Made by a program: the position numbers and the translations under genes. 64,000 nt of DNA from contig JASAOO010003516.1 of NCBI GenBank assembly GCA_030849075.1, positions 1 through 64,000 on the forward strand. The letters run 5' to 3'. This DNA comes from Zelonia costaricensis. Lineage: Eukaryota; Euglenozoa; Kinetoplastea; Trypanosomatida; Trypanosomatidae. Shown here piece by piece: positions 31,564 to 43,500 of this stretch. Each line of letters opens with the position of its first letter. Within the stretch, counting starts at the first letter, position 1. The notes under the pieces were generated by a model. It searched no databases. It had not been told where the DNA came from and saw only the letters and a list, made by a program, of their open reading frames with translations.

Positions 31564-32754
31564 GGTGACGAGCTAATAAGAGCGAATGCAAGGAGTAGAA
31601 GGCAAGTCACGGCCAGGCGCGCAAAAGAAGAAGGGAAGCGTACGTGTGTGTATTGGCGTGTCGTGCAACGAAGGCGTCAGCTTTCCCTCACAGAGGAGGG
31701 CGAGTCGGAAGAAGGTCTGGAGAAAACTAATCAGGAGGACGCCGCCGCACGGGACAAAAAGGAAGCCGAAGACGGCAACAACAAAAAAGAAAGGAGAAGG
31801 AGCACTCGGGAGAGCGACGAGGTCGGTAGCGGACGGCACGACGGAGAGGATGGAAGCACGGAAGGGGTACGGGCGGAGAAGTAGAAAAAACCGCAAGACG
31901 GAGGAAAGGCCAGCAGCAAGTGCAAGGAGGGAGGTGTCAGGAGCAGCGGCGACTCGAGCCTGAGTGTGTGACGGTCTGCGGCAGCGAATGCGGTTGTGCG
32001 CGGTTAGGTTGGGGTGAGTAGCGAAGAGGAAAGCAAATAATAAACAAAGGAAAGGTAGCGGCAGCGGAAAGGTGCCCAAAGAGAAACGAAAAGGACTAGG
32101 GGGAGGAAGATAAGGGCAAGGGGCTTTGCGTGCGTGTGTGTGTGTGTGTGCACTGTAGCGGGGAGCTTGGCGGTTTGCCGCGGAGCAGGGGGTGGAGGAG
32201 CAGGACGAGAGGGGCGGAAGCGTGATGGGACGAGCCGACCCGAGGTAGCGGGGTCGATACAGAAAGCAATCGCACAGTTTCAGGCAGACGGACAGGGAGG
32301 ATGGAGTGAGGTGAGGCATGCACGCACGTTGCTGCGAGTCGACGCCGAGCCCGACTTGTGTGGGGCCGGAAAGACGTGACTATGCCACATTTAGTCACCC
32401 GCCAAAGCGACAAAGAAAAGTGCCGCTTTTGTTTTGCATCTCGCACTCGGCCGTTTTACAGGCGAGGCCCACAGAGGTTGACGCTTTGGACGACCCTATG
32501 AGAGCCCTCGCTGCGGTCCTCGACGAGTCCATCCCCGCTTCGACGCCACTGCATGAGGAGATCGAACAGGTGACAGCGCCAAAGGAGCAAGAGGCCGAGG
32601 CACGTTTTGTTTTTTTTTTTCTTCTTCTTGGCCTCAGAGCTGTTCTTGGGATCTCGCCCCACCAGTCCGCCCTCACTGATCCGTGTTCACTGAATGTCAA
32701 GGCACAGTGCGCACACGTGTTTACACGAATAACACCACACAGCATCGAGCCAGA
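31564..32754. other. 1.2-kb spacer
   Basis: No gene seen. Just upstream of the kinase ATG the minus strand is pyrimidine-rich (about 31575-31640) and ends in TTATTAG about a dozen bases before the ATG, a plausible trans-splice site. A short TG run lies near 32134-32150. Confidence 0.5.
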
Positions 32755-34317
32755 CTACGCGTCCTCGCCTTCCTCTTGGTCGAGAAACTGCATGCGCGGA
32801 AAAGGGTTCAGAATGTCATTCCGCAGCAGACGACGGTACCACAGGGCCAACCGCCGCGATCCGCGCCGGTGCGTCGTCGCGTCGGCGCGTGGCAACGACA
32901 GCAGCGGGTCGGGCGCAGCAGACGCCGCGGCGGCGGTGCTTTCCCCACCCCTGCCGCCCCACGATCCATGAAGCGGAGTGCCCACTGTGTTCGTCGTAGT
33001 CGCCGTGCGGGAAAAGAGCGGCTGCCTACTCAGCCAGCGTACATCGAGCGAGGACTCTGGCGCAGCTGGGTCCACCACCGCACCTCCCCGAAGTCGCGAG
33101 GCACCGCGTGATGACGGCCACAGGTCGGCGCTCGCGCTATCGCGCCCGCCGTCATTCACGCTGCCCTGCGGCGTACGGCCGCGAGAGCCCGCGGTGGTGA
33201 CCGAATCGTCGTCTGCGCCGAGCAGCTCCGTGCCTCGCTGCCGCTTGCGGGGTATCTCAGTGTCCTGCGCATCCCTCTCGTCCTCTGTGGCAGTGTCCGC
33301 ATCGGCGTCATCGCGCACCTCAATCACGGCCACGACAAACTCATCCCTCAGCGCGTTGATCGAGATGTTCCGCGCGACGCGGCGCCACGGCATCGGCGCA
33401 GGGGCCATGCAGAACACCTGCGTCAGCCTGGCCGCCGGCCTGGCGTACCGCCGTGCCCAGCTCGCCTTGCGGTCCGCCCGCTCCAGCGCGCGCCGAACAA
33501 ACAGCTCCGGCGTTTTGCGCCGCTCCACACCGAAGAGGACGACGAAGCTGTAGTCGAAGCGGTCCGCCAGGACGACGACGCGGCGGTGCGGCACTGCCTC
33601 CAGGGAGGTAACGCGGTACTGCATCCCACGCAGCTCCGCCCGCGTCAAACGCTGAAAGGCGAGCCCGCGGGCGGCGCAGAAGGCACCGAGCGCATCCAGC
33701 AGTAGCGAGTCCTGCAGCGCAGCCGACAACGCCCCCGCCACGCCGGCCGTCGCCTGCGACGCCGACGGCCCCGACGGGCCCTCGTCCTGCTGCAGCTGCG
33801 AGAGGAGTGACTCGACCGCGGTGTCCCGGCGGCGGCGGCGGTGGGGGCCGTTGTGCCCGGAGTCGTCGAACGGGTTCGCCGGCGCGCGCTGCGAGGGCTG
33901 CGTGAGGACCGCGAAGTGCTGTGCCACGTTTTCCACCACCTCGGCCGCCTCGGCGTGCAGCACGGGGCGCTGGTGCAGATGCTCCATGATCAGATTCACC
34001 ACGCCGAGCGGCGTGGCATCCGGCTCAGGCACAACGCCCTGCGCCACCGCCGGCTCTTCCAGCCGCTTTGCCGCACGTGCCCGCCTATGGCGCGCCGCTG
34101 CCAACAGACGCGAGCGGGGCCGCAGCACCGGCGTCCTTTTGGTGCGGTGTGTCGCGGCGAAGTCGGTGTCGTGCTCGCTGTGCCAGCGCCGCTGCACCTG
34201 CTGCGCCATCAGCTCCTTGCTTTCCTGGACGCAGCGCTGCAGCTCCTCAGGACTGCGCCATGGTGCCTTGGGAGTCGGCACGTCGTACCAGTACACCTGT
34301 GTCTCCTGCGTCGGCAT
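32755..34317 (-). CDS. Hypothetical protein, basic, unknown function
   Basis: 520 residues from the ATG at 34317 (MPTQETQVYWYDVP); a GTG-initiated extension of 26 codons to 34395 is rejected. I do not recognise a family. The N-terminal 90 residues are basic, with Trp/Arg (RRWHSEHDTDF; KRTPVLRPRSRLLAAARHRRARAAKR). A central block (about 205-355) looks folded, with alternating hydrophobic strands (HRRVVVLADRFDYSFVVLFGVERR; NALRDEFVVAVIEVRDD). After it comes an acidic then Ser/Gly-rich linker, and a basic C-terminal end RLALWYRRLLRNDILNPFPRM with conserved-looking aromatics. No signal peptide or membrane segment. Nuclear, mitochondrial or RNP roles are all possible. Confidence 0.7.
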   Translation of the reverse strand: MPTQETQVYWYDVPTPKAPWRSPEELQRCVQESKELMAQQVQRRWHSEHDTDFAATHRTKRTPVLRPRSRLLAAARHRRARAAKRLEEPAVAQGVVPEPDATPLGVVNLIMEHLHQRPVLHAEAAEVVENVAQHFAVLTQPSQRAPANPFDDSGHNGPHRRRRRDTAVESLLSQLQQDEGPSGPSASQATAGVAGALSAALQDSLLLDALGAFCAARGLAFQRLTRAELRGMQYRVTSLEAVPHRRVVVLADRFDYSFVVLFGVERRKTPELFVRRALERADRKASWARRYARPAARLTQVFCMAPAPMPWRRVARNISINALRDEFVVAVIEVRDDADADTATEDERDAQDTEIPRKRQRGTELLGADDDSVTTAGSRGRTPQGSVNDGGRDSASADLWPSSRGASRLRGGAVVDPAAPESSLDVRWLSRQPLFSRTATTTNTVGTPLHGSWGGRGGESTAAAASAAPDPLLSLPRADATTHRRGSRRLALWYRRLLRNDILNPFPRMQFLDQEEGEDA

Positions 34318-35045
34318 CGCCGCCGCCTGCTGTGCCGCCGTCGCCAGAGAAGAGCGAGAACGGGCAGTAAGGATTGGATGGCAGACTGTGTGCACGCCCG
34401 TCCCCTCTCAAATCAAGGACAGCGCGGGTGCACCTGTGAGGTGGAGTTGACAAGCGAGCCGTTTGCGTCGTAGAACCGGTGCGACCAGCGCACAGTCTCG
34501 ACAGTGGCCAGGCACAAACAGCAGCAGAAAAGGGCCCCGTGGGGCGCCAGAAGAGAATCGGGGGGAGAAAGGGAAGCGGAGGACATTTTGGGGCAACAGA
34601 CAGCTTCGTGCATCCCGCTCACACCTTGTCATGTGCGCGAGAAACAGGAAGATACGGGCATGTGCCCGCATCGAGAAGTGCGGTGTCACCCCGCACGCTC
34701 TGCTGCTCTCAACGTTGCCTGCCAGGCCTTCTCTCGCTCGGTCCTCTGAGGGAGGGAGAGGGGGGGGGGGGAATGGACGTATTCTGTGCCCTTCCGGCCT
34801 TCTTTTGTTCTGTTCTACCTGCAAGGCTCTTCAAGCAGTTTGGTGCGTGTGCCGTCAAGGACCTCAAAACAGAGGCCGCCGCCAGGCCACCTCGTCGCTG
34901 CGGCTGTCGGCTCTAGAAGCACTGGAAAGCCCCATATAACGCACCCGAAGCACATGAGCTACACTGAGCCGCATAGTACGAGGTACCTCTTTCAACTCTC
35001 GCTCGCCACGGCGGGTGCGTCTATGCAAGACTCGTCGCCTGTTTT
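34318..35045. other. Spacer
   Basis: No gene seen. It holds an 11-G run near 34761-34771 and mixed sequence that in minus sense is the 3' flank of the EF-hand gene. Confidence 0.5.
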
Positions 35046-35813
35046 CTATGGTGGAAGCGCCGCACCCGCTGCCGGGCTACAGCCGGCCGTCAAGTGCGGA
35101 CGCACGTCGTCAAAGCGAACGCGGCCGTCGTGGTCGCGGTCCAGCATCCAAAAGACGTGCTGCACGAGAGGTGCCTGCCTCGACACCGCCGCGCGGCAGT
35201 CGGAGCTGGGCGTCGCCGACCTCAGCGCCAGCACGTCGTGGACGTCTGTAAAAGGGCGCTGCAGCGACGTGCCCCGCAGGTCCGCGAGCGTGATAAAGCC
35301 TTTGGGGCCGGCAACGCACTCAAACTGCCGCCAGCTGTGCAGCTGGGCCGCCTTGGCCGTGTCTCGCGTCGACCCAACGGCCGCGACCGGCACGTAGTCT
35401 GGCCTGGCTGCGTTCACCACAAAGCCGTCCCCCTCCTCCTCCGCACACAGTGCGATAAAGCGCAGAAACGCATCGCGGTCCACACGGCGCCAGCGACCCG
35501 CCGCGGTGGCACGCGCGCGTGCCTCCGAGGTGGAAGACGAGAGTTCGTGCGCGGCGCTGTGCTGCTCGGATGGTGGCGGCGACGCGGCGAAGCAGTCGGT
35601 GACAAGAGACGCACTCGGGTAGCGGCCGAAGAGGACGAAGAAGGCACACTCCAGTCCAACCCGACTCAGACCGAGCTGAATTGCCGGTGGTGAAGAGGTG
35701 GTGCTGCTCGAGTGCGTCGGTGCGGCAGCCTCGGCTGGCGCCGTCGCGGGCTCAGCGAAGAGTTCGAAGACCTCACCGGCGCAGCTCGCCAACTCGCCCC
35801 AAGAGCGGAACAT
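35046..35813 (-). CDS. EF-hand protein of unknown function
   Basis: 255 residues from the ATG at 35813 (MFRSWGELASCAGEVFELF); the frame is open upstream to a GTG at 36011, but that part is Pro/Ser-rich and crosses a C run (minus sense). One recognisable EF-hand loop lies near the C-terminus, in MLDRDHDGRVRFDDV: Asp at loop positions 1, 3 and 5, Gly at 6, hydrophobic at 8, but Asp instead of Glu at position 12, which usually favours magnesium or weak calcium binding. Two helical stretches upstream (GLECAFFVLFGRYPSASLV and RDAFLRFIALCAEEE) may be degenerate EF-hand halves. Linkers are Ala/Ser-rich. No lipidation signal is seen. Confidence 0.7.
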   Translation of the reverse strand: MFRSWGELASCAGEVFELFAEPATAPAEAAAPTHSSSTTSSPPAIQLGLSRVGLECAFFVLFGRYPSASLVTDCFAASPPPSEQHSAAHELSSSTSEARARATAAGRWRRVDRDAFLRFIALCAEEEGDGFVVNAARPDYVPVAAVGSTRDTAKAAQLHSWRQFECVAGPKGFITLADLRGTSLQRPFTDVHDVLALRSATPSSDCRAAVSRQAPLVQHVFWMLDRDHDGRVRFDDVRPHLTAGCSPAAGAALPP

Positions 35814-37069
35814 CCGTGAAAGCACCCGGGACGCTGATAGCGCGGGAGAGTCCAGTGAAGAGTCCAAGAGAGGCCGTGGGGCGGCGGGGGGGGGGGACAC
35901 GGCCGTGTGATGTGCGGTAGGGCTGCACAAGTTCGGCAAGTACTCTTCTGGTACACCCTCTTCCGTGTTTTGAGGGAAGGGGACCGATTTGCGTGTGTGG
36001 CGCTCGTGCACGCGGGGCGCTGTTACCCTGCAGTGGCGGACACGTGACGGACGCGTATGAACGTCCTTTGGGGGGAGGGAGGGGAGATCTGTTGGGGTGG
36101 TGTTGCCGGCAGCGCGGCAGGATTCGTGGAAGTCTTAGTGCAGCGAGAAAGGAGCGTGGAAGCGAGGAGCAAAATGTGAAGGGGCGGGTAGCGTACAACG
36201 CAGGTGGAAGTGAAGATACCACACTCGATCGCGTCCAGCCGCTAGCGAGGTTGCAGGGAGGCAACAAGACGACAACAGCAACGCCGCTGCGGTTGGCTCT
36301 TAGCCACCACTAACCCCCGCACCCGTCTCCTCCACACGACGCGCAGACGGCGTATTTGCCACGTGTGCTCATCACCGCGACGCTGCACCGAGTAGAGCAA
36401 CCTGCTCCTCAACTGTGACTCCGCCGACCCCTTTGTGCGACACGTCGCGTACAACCCCACCACGTGCGGCTGGTGCACGAGTGTCTGTCTGTCTGTCTAC
36501 GTGTGTGTGTGTTGTGTGCGTGCAGGTCCTGTGCCGCGCACGAGAAAGACGCACGGCATCATGGGAAATAGAGTGTGCTGCAATGCCGCAGGGTGCGCCC
36601 TTCTCCTCTGCCGCGCATCCCGAAGCGCCACCGCCACGGAACAAACGAGAAGCGGACACTGGAGCGTCCCTGCTGGGATGGTGAGGGAGCCTTGACATCT
36701 TTTTTGCGTGTTCAAAGCGTACCTAAAGACAAAGAGAAGGCGCTAGGACGTGCATCCGACGTAANGGGGGGGGGGGGGGGGGGGGGGTTGCGGATGGTGG
36801 TGGACGTCACGGGAGTGACAGCAGAGCCCACCAGTTGGCGGGTTCTCGACGGAGTGCCCGGAAACGCCTCGCATTTGCGCGCACGCAGATCCCGGTGCGT
36901 GTGCACTGGTCCGTTCAAGTTCTCGACTCTTCGCGACGCGAGCCCTAAAGACATCACTCCCTCTCCAGCTCTCCTCCACCTTGTCTTCTTCCCTTTGCCA
37001 CGTCTCACATCCCATCAGTGCAGCTCCCTTCACCCGATCCTCGACGGCGATGCGAGGCCTGTGCCATCC
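35814..37069. other. Spacer with assembly joint
   Basis: No gene seen. It contains a G run near 35886-35897 just upstream of the EF-hand gene, a short TCTG/TG stretch near 36484-36520, and the N at 36765 followed by 22 Gs. Confidence 0.5.
36765..36787. other. N followed by a 22-G homopolymer
   Basis: A single ambiguous base immediately before an unbroken G run, the longest homopolymer in the window. It is most likely an assembly or sequencing stop at the G tract. Confidence 0.9.
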
Positions 37070-37651
37070 TCAGAGAACACCGTAAAACGGAAGCTGCGGC
37101 GATGATGAGTCGCCCGCTGGCGTTGGCGGGGCGCACTTCGGGTTGACCACGTCGTGTTTCTCGTACGCGGCCCACTCTGGCATCGTCAAGTGCTCCTTTG
37201 CAAACGCAACGTCGCCATCGATCGTCTTGATAAGCTCCTCCAGCGTCGTGAAGGCGGACTGCAAGCGGATCGACTCAAGAATGATGATGCGCACGACGCG
37301 GCCGTAAAAGTCGCCGTCAAACTTGTGAAGGAAGTACACCTCCGCGCTCATTTCAACGTTCTTGAACTGCGGGTTGTTGCCGATGGACATCACAAACGGG
37401 TACGGGCCGAGCGGACCCGGCGAAGCGTCCTTCATCTGCTGGTCACCGTTCTGCTGCGCCGCGCTTGCCTCGGCCGCCGCCTCCACACAGCCCCAGCCCC
37501 AGAGCACGTGGTTGCTGAAAGGCTTGAGGAAGTCGATCGCCGCCGCGTCGAGCTCGATGTTGGCCGTTGGGTACCCGAGTTGCGTCCCACCGCGGCCAAA
37601 GCCGTGGATTACCTTGCCGCGCAAAAACAGCGGCTTCATCTGCGCCTGCAT
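37070..37651 (-). CDS. RFK: Riboflavin kinase (flavokinase)
   Basis: 193 residues from the ATG at 37651 (a second Met at 5 is also possible). It catalyses riboflavin + ATP to FMN + ADP. Family features in order: GFGRGGTQLGYPTAN (17-31), with the PTAN nucleotide/metal-binding motif at 28-31; MSIGNNPQF (88-96), matching the VSIGxNPxF/Y strand; EVYFLHKFDGDFYGRVVRI (104-122), with the catalytic Glu region and DFYG; and the C-terminal helical part with LEELIKTIDGDVAFAKEHL. Length fits the monofunctional eukaryotic enzyme (about 150-200), with no FAD synthetase domain. A short insertion of about 20 residues (60-80, Ala/Gln-rich) precedes the strand at 88. A trans-splice site is suggested 29 bases before the ATG. 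Confidence 0.93.
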   Translation of the reverse strand: MQAQMKPLFLRGKVIHGFGRGGTQLGYPTANIELDAAAIDFLKPFSNHVLWGWGCVEAAAEASAAQQNGDQQMKDASPGPLGPYPFVMSIGNNPQFKNVEMSAEVYFLHKFDGDFYGRVVRIIILESIRLQSAFTTLEELIKTIDGDVAFAKEHLTMPEWAAYEKHDVVNPKCAPPTPAGDSSSPQLPFYGVL

Positions 37652-37680
37652 GTGTTGCGGTGCCCTTTTTTGTTTGTGTG

Positions 37681-37705
37681 CTCAGCAAAGGAGAGAGACC
37701 GCTGC
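37681..37705 (-). promoter_or_regulatory. Probable trans-splice acceptor for riboflavin kinase
   Basis: The minus strand reads GGTCTCTCTCCTTTGCTGAG with AG at 37682-37681, giving a 29-base leader before the ATG at 37651. Confidence 0.55.
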
Positions 37706-40561
37706 ACAGCAGCACGAGGAGGCAGATACTGCAACCGGCGTTGGAATCAGTGAAGAGGAAGAGAAGAGGAGAGAGAGAGTCTGCCGCCGCGTCTGATAAC
37801 CAAAGGAGGGAAGCTAACTCGAAGAGGAGGGGGCGATGCGGAGCGCTGGGGGAGCTGAAATGCGGCCGGTGGGGGCCAAAAGCGCGCGAGAGAGTGATGC
37901 ACTTACGTGCCAAGACAGTCAAAACAAGAAAGACAGAAGATAAATAAGAGGTCGTGAGAAGTTCGTGGGAAGCTTCTGGGTGCAGTGTCGCGTCTAGGCT
38001 CGAGTGAGGCAGCACGGCAGCGGCGGTGATAAGGGGGGGAAAGACGGTGAGAGGGACAGATGTGTGGGTGATGCACTGTGGTCGTCCACGGGTAAAGGGA
38101 GGTGCGGGGGTGAACCAGTTTCAGTCAAAACGTTAGCAGTCGAGAAGGAGGAACGTGTCATTGTGGGGTTGTGTCAGCGATGCATGCAGAGGCGACCGCA
38201 GAGTCGTGGTGGTAACGAACAACGAGCAGCCACACTGCTTGATGCGTGCAAGAATGCCACACCAGCCAAGCAAATACACTCGTGCTGATACAACTTCTTC
38301 CTCGCCCTCGCAGCGGACACAAGAACCGCTGAGTGCAACACGTGCAGAAGCTAGGCTACTCCTCGTTTCTGAGCATTGCGGCGTCCAGAGGATCTTCTTT
38401 TTCCCGTTTTCAACGCAATTTCGCTCAGAGGCGTGTACCCGAACGTGCACAAACACGCCCACACACACACAAACACACAGTCATCGAAAAGAAAAAAAAA
38501 AGAGAGGAAACAGGGGACGCGAAGAGAAAAAAGCGAAAGAGGCGCGGAAGCGCAAAACTACAGCGCCCCCCCCGCCCCTCACCGTTGCATACGACGCGGT
38601 GCGGGAGGGAGGAGGCTTTTCTTTCCATGCGAGCAGCGCAAAGGTACAGGTGAAGATGTACAGAAGAGGGAGAAACAGCGACTAGGCACTACACGCTCTG
38701 TCGCGCACTCAAAAGCGTAAACGCTACACGTGCTTGCGCACAGCCACAGACACGCTGTCGTGACGGCAGAGACGCACACTTTCCGACCTTTTCTATGGGG
38801 TGTGGAGTGTCAATGCGTTGAGAGTGCGAATCCTCAGCGTGTGATTGTGTATGCGCCTGCTACCGATGGGGCGCCGGCTGGCCTTGCACACACCTATGGG
38901 GTGGGAGGGGGGGTGGAGAGAGGAACAGGGGGTAAACAGCGCCCCGCCAAAGCCTCTAGTCGGTAAGTCGTTGGACGACAAGGTTGGCGGCACGCTAGCC
39001 GCTTCCCACCGCTCTCGCTCTCCCTCAAACATAACAGAGAAGACAGAGCACATCATAGGCCACAAAGAGGGAGAGGAGACACCAACGCGTAGACGGAGAA
39101 CGTGAGAGGGGGAGAGGGGGTGGAAGGGAAGGGGGAGGGGCAAAGAAAGAACGAAAACAGGCGTCGCTGAGGTGCGAGAGACAACGTGGCAAGCGCCGGA
39201 CAGCAATCGGTCGGGGAGCAAGAGGAGGAAGAGGCGGAGAGGGCGGCAGCACAGAAAGAAGAGGGGCAGACGCAATCAAATCGGCTGCTCTGAGGTGGAC
39301 AGGAGGAGTACGCACAGGCACCCAGGTGAATGTGTGAGATGCCACTTCGAGAGAAGGTAGGGGGTGGAAGAGGGGGGAAAGCAGACGACAAGAAATCGAG
39401 GGAAGAGCAGGAAGTGCGGGGAGGGGAAGGGGCGCATATAGAAACGAAAAGCACACAAAGGAAATGGGAAACGATGAAGCACATACCGTCATCGACACAC
39501 TCACACACACACACATACACGAGCGCCAGGACCGGTACACAAGAGGCAAAGTGGCGTCATGAGCGACGCGTCACACCAGACAAAAAAAAATGACGAGAGG
39601 GAGGAAACGCGAGCACGCAGAAGAACGACGCGGAGAAGCATGAACAGGGGTACCGAGAAAAGAAGGGAAAAACCGAGAATGAGGCAAGTCAAAGCACACG
39701 CGGGGACTGACCGACGCGCCAACATCAGAAAAAGAAAGCACTTGTACCCGGCACCGCCCGCTAAACTCGCTTGCTTCTCCCTTCTGTGTGTGTTTGCGCA
39801 ACCGCACAGGTGCACGGACAACAACAAAGCAGGTCCGACATTCGATGCGCACGCTGTCGCGCTGCTACCCCGTCCCATTTCCCCCACCGACTCGCCCTCT
39901 ATGACGCGCGCACTGCCGGCCAGTTCCAACTCGGCGAACTGAACTCGCTTGGCGCGCACAGGGATGAGGAAAAAGCAGCAAGTACACCGGCACACGTAAA
40001 AGAAGCAAGTACACACACAAAGACGCAGAGAGGGGGTGAGAGAGGGGCACGCGGAACTACGCGAGTGCGCGAGCAAGGAGGGAAAGCGGCGGAGCGGCAG
40101 CACCGCCGGTCAAGAGCGATGGAAGTGTGCCAGCAGGCTGAGGAGGGTGGGCGAGGCGCATAGTGGGGGAGGGTGGGGAGGGGGAGGACGCCACGTGTGA
40201 AAATGAGTCGAGAACACGTGCAGAAAGCGGAACACCGTCTCTCAGCTCCAATCCCGAAGCGGCAGCGCGCAAACGGGTTGACGGGTAACAGGAGGATGGA
40301 GGATGAAGCAGCGCGTGGGCGCACGAGAAGCGCCGCCAGCGACGGTGGGCACAAACCACCAACAACACACGCAGCCGCACCCGCAGTCGATGCAACACGC
40401 AACACCACCACAGAACGTCAAAAAATGAACACCGTCTTCTCTTGCGCCTGCGGCCGCACCATAAAAGCTGCCGAAGAAAAGAAACTGCTTCGAAAGGGCA
40501 CCGCCGGACAACCCACGGGCAAACGCAGCGCCGTGGCGCTCCGTTTTCTTTTTTTTTCATC
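37706..40561. other. 2.9-kb spacer
   Basis: No gene seen. It includes a CA-rich tract near 38458-38480 and many purine-rich plus-strand runs (pyrimidine-rich in mRNA sense), especially 39110-39480. In minus sense it separates riboflavin kinase (5' end at 37651) from the large kinase gene (3' end at 40562). Confidence 0.5.
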
Positions 40562-43500
40562 TCAGCGCTTTACAAAGCCGTCACGCAAGAGCGCAGCCGC
40601 GGACGGGCGCTTGCCGTGGTCAACCTGCAAGCACTGCTCCACAAAGTGACGCGCCTTGCCACAAAGCTGCGACGTGCCGGCGAGGACTGGCACAACCCTT
40701 CCCGCTGCGATATCAGCCACGAAGGTCTCGGCGTCAGAGCAGACATCCGGTGGGTACGGATAGCTACCGGTGAGGCAGAGATGCACAATCACGCCGAGAC
40801 TCCACACGTCGTTCACGGGGTGCACGATGCCTTGACACGCCTCGGGTGACATGAAAAGCGGCGTTCCCGCCACGGGCAGCACGACCCCTGCCGCGACGAC
40901 GCGCAACGAGTGCGTCTCCTCTTCTATTGCGCTCGTGCTGTCCGGCACCATCGTCGACAGCGCGGCACCAGCTGCCCCGCCGCCGCTGCTGCTACGGCGG
41001 GTCGCCGGGAGTACGACGGAGCGCCCGAAGTCGATGAGCTTCACGTGACTGCACTCCGTCGTGGTGGTGATGATGATGTTCTTGGGGGACAAGTCACGAT
41101 GCACGACGCCGCGGCTGCCGTGCAGGTAGACGAGGGCGGTGAGAAGCTCGCGCGTGTAAAAGCGCGTGACGCGCGGAAGGAGCACCTTGAACTTGCGCAG
41201 CACGTCGGCGAGCGTCTCGCAGGCGTGCTCCATCGCGAGATACTCGGCCTCGGTGTCTGCCCAGCTGCTGATCGCCCGGACAACGTTCTCGTGGCGCATG
41301 TCGGCGAGCAACTCCACCTCGTTGCGCAGCAGCCGCACCTGCTTTGCCGAGTGCAGGTCAACGCGCTTGATGGCAACGAGAAAGCCGTCCGGGTGAAACC
41401 CGCGCAACACCATCACCGCATCGTCGGCACCACCGTCAATGCGCTTCGTGCACGTGCACACAACCGACGACATCTGCGGCGGTGCCCGCTGACTGCGCCG
41501 TGACCGGGAGCGCTGCACCACGGACATCGCCGAGAGGTCCAGCTCACTTGCGGCCTCGGTCAGCTCACCGCGCCCCTCCGCCTTCAGACCCACCTCTGCG
41601 AAGAGCGGGAGCACCGTCGACACGCTGGGCGCGACACTGACGGAGCCGCGCCGCCGCGTCGAGCCGGACAGCGGCGCCGAGGAGACGGTGTCGCTCATGG
41701 CCGGCACATCCGCCACCGTCTGCGAAACGCTACCGCCGCCGCGGCTGTCGCGCCGCACATGCGCCACGGGCACGCCGTCCTGCCCCGGCGTCAAGAGAAG
41801 CACCGGCGCCTGCCGACCGCGTCGCCCGTCTGGGTGCGACGTCCGCAGCACGCTCGGCGGCATCGGAGTGGTTGGGCCGCCTTCGGCGACCACCGAGCCG
41901 GCCAAGCTGCAGCTGGCAGAAAACAGCCGAGGTCCCGTTGCGTGGAACGTGAGGATGCTCTGATCGGGGTTAGTGGGGAGGGCCAGCGCCGCCCAAACCT
42001 TCTCCAGCTTGGACGCATCTGACAGCCCCGCCGTGGGCATCGTCGGCTCCGGCGTGGCGGGCGTGGCACGCGTCAGCACGACCGCTGAGCCTCGCTGCGA
42101 CTGCGCGCCGCCTGCGGGCGCAGCACGGCTGAGCGGCGAGAGGGGCGACAGCGGCGCCTCGAGCACATTGCCTGACGAAACGGCGTTGGCGCAAGGCGGC
42201 GGCACCGGCGGCAGCACCGACAGTGGTAGAGGCGGTAGCGGTGGCGGTCGGTGGGTGAGCGGGCCGACGCTCTCGCAAGGGGCGAACGGGTGCACGTCGC
42301 GTGCTTGGGGACGCCGTGGCGGCTCCAAGGACACCTCATTGCCGTGCGCAGCTGGCGTTGCCGGCTGCACCGCGGCCGCAGGGTGGTCACTGCCGCCTCC
42401 GCCCGCCCATCGCCGCAGTCGCGATGCAACGGCGGCGGCCGCGCAGCGCAGAGTGTTGGGTGGGGTGGCGGTGCCGGTGGGCGACGGGGCGGCGGCACGG
42501 AGCTTCGCGGCCGTCAGCGGCGACAGCAGCGGGGCCGAGTCCTCCAGCTCCTCCTCCCACACCGGCGGGGGCCGGCAGTACGCGCTGAGCAGGCCCTTCA
42601 ATGCCCAGCCCTCCACGTTTTCCAGCTCCGACAGCGTCAGCATCGACGTTGCCGTGGCCGCGTCGTCGTCGGGGGTAGACAGAACGCGAAGTCGCACCGC
42701 GCTGTCCAGCAGCTCCGCAATGTACAACAGGTGTACCGCGGCCGCCGGAAAGACGGCGTGGCCGCCCGCGCACCGCGCACGCCACAAGGTCAGCTTCCGC
42801 GCCGCAACGTGGAACTCCCCGGTACTCATTGAGGCAATCGCGTCGCTCATGTGCTGCCGCACCGTCTCCGGCACCTCGCGACGGTGAAGCTGGTACACGA
42901 CGCACGTCTCCTGTTGCCGGTTCATGACGAGGTCCACCGCAAGGCTCTGCGGCTCGCAGGCGGCGGCCTCGAGGAAGTTGCCGTGGCACAGCGCCCCGTG
43001 GCCGCACAGCGCCGCCAGCTCGGCGAGACGGCGTGCAAAGTCATAGTCGGCGCCGCCGAAGCTGACGGCGCGCCGACCTCGTCGGGCGTACGACAAGTAC
43101 GCTGTCCCACTCAGCCGATGCACCGCAACGCCCCAGGCCACCGCCTGCCCCTGGTGCGACGGCGCCCACTCCGACAGCGCCGTCTTCAGCGCCAGCGCGA
43201 CCGCAACCGCCTCGGGGCCGGCCACTAGTGACGGCATCGGGTACAGCGTGTTGAGCGAGAAGACAATCTCGGTCAGGCTCACCGCCGTGACGACGGCAAA
43301 GCGGCTCCGCGGCACCGCGCGCAGGCGGCGGTGGAACTCGTCGCACAACAGCTGCAGGCTCCCAAGTTGTGGGAGAGAGAGCGCCGTCTCGTTGGTGTCT
43401 AGCTCCGGTGGTAGGTGGAGGCGACACAGCACCACCGTCACCGCCTCCCGCGCCTTGTTCGTGTCTCCGTGGCTTCGCGGGGCGCCCCGAACAAGTGCAC

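Noticed and set aside
34318..34395. GTG-initiated extension of the 520-residue unknown protein
   Set aside because: Trypanosomatid nuclear genes start at ATG; the extension is short and ATG at 34317 begins a conserved-looking sequence.
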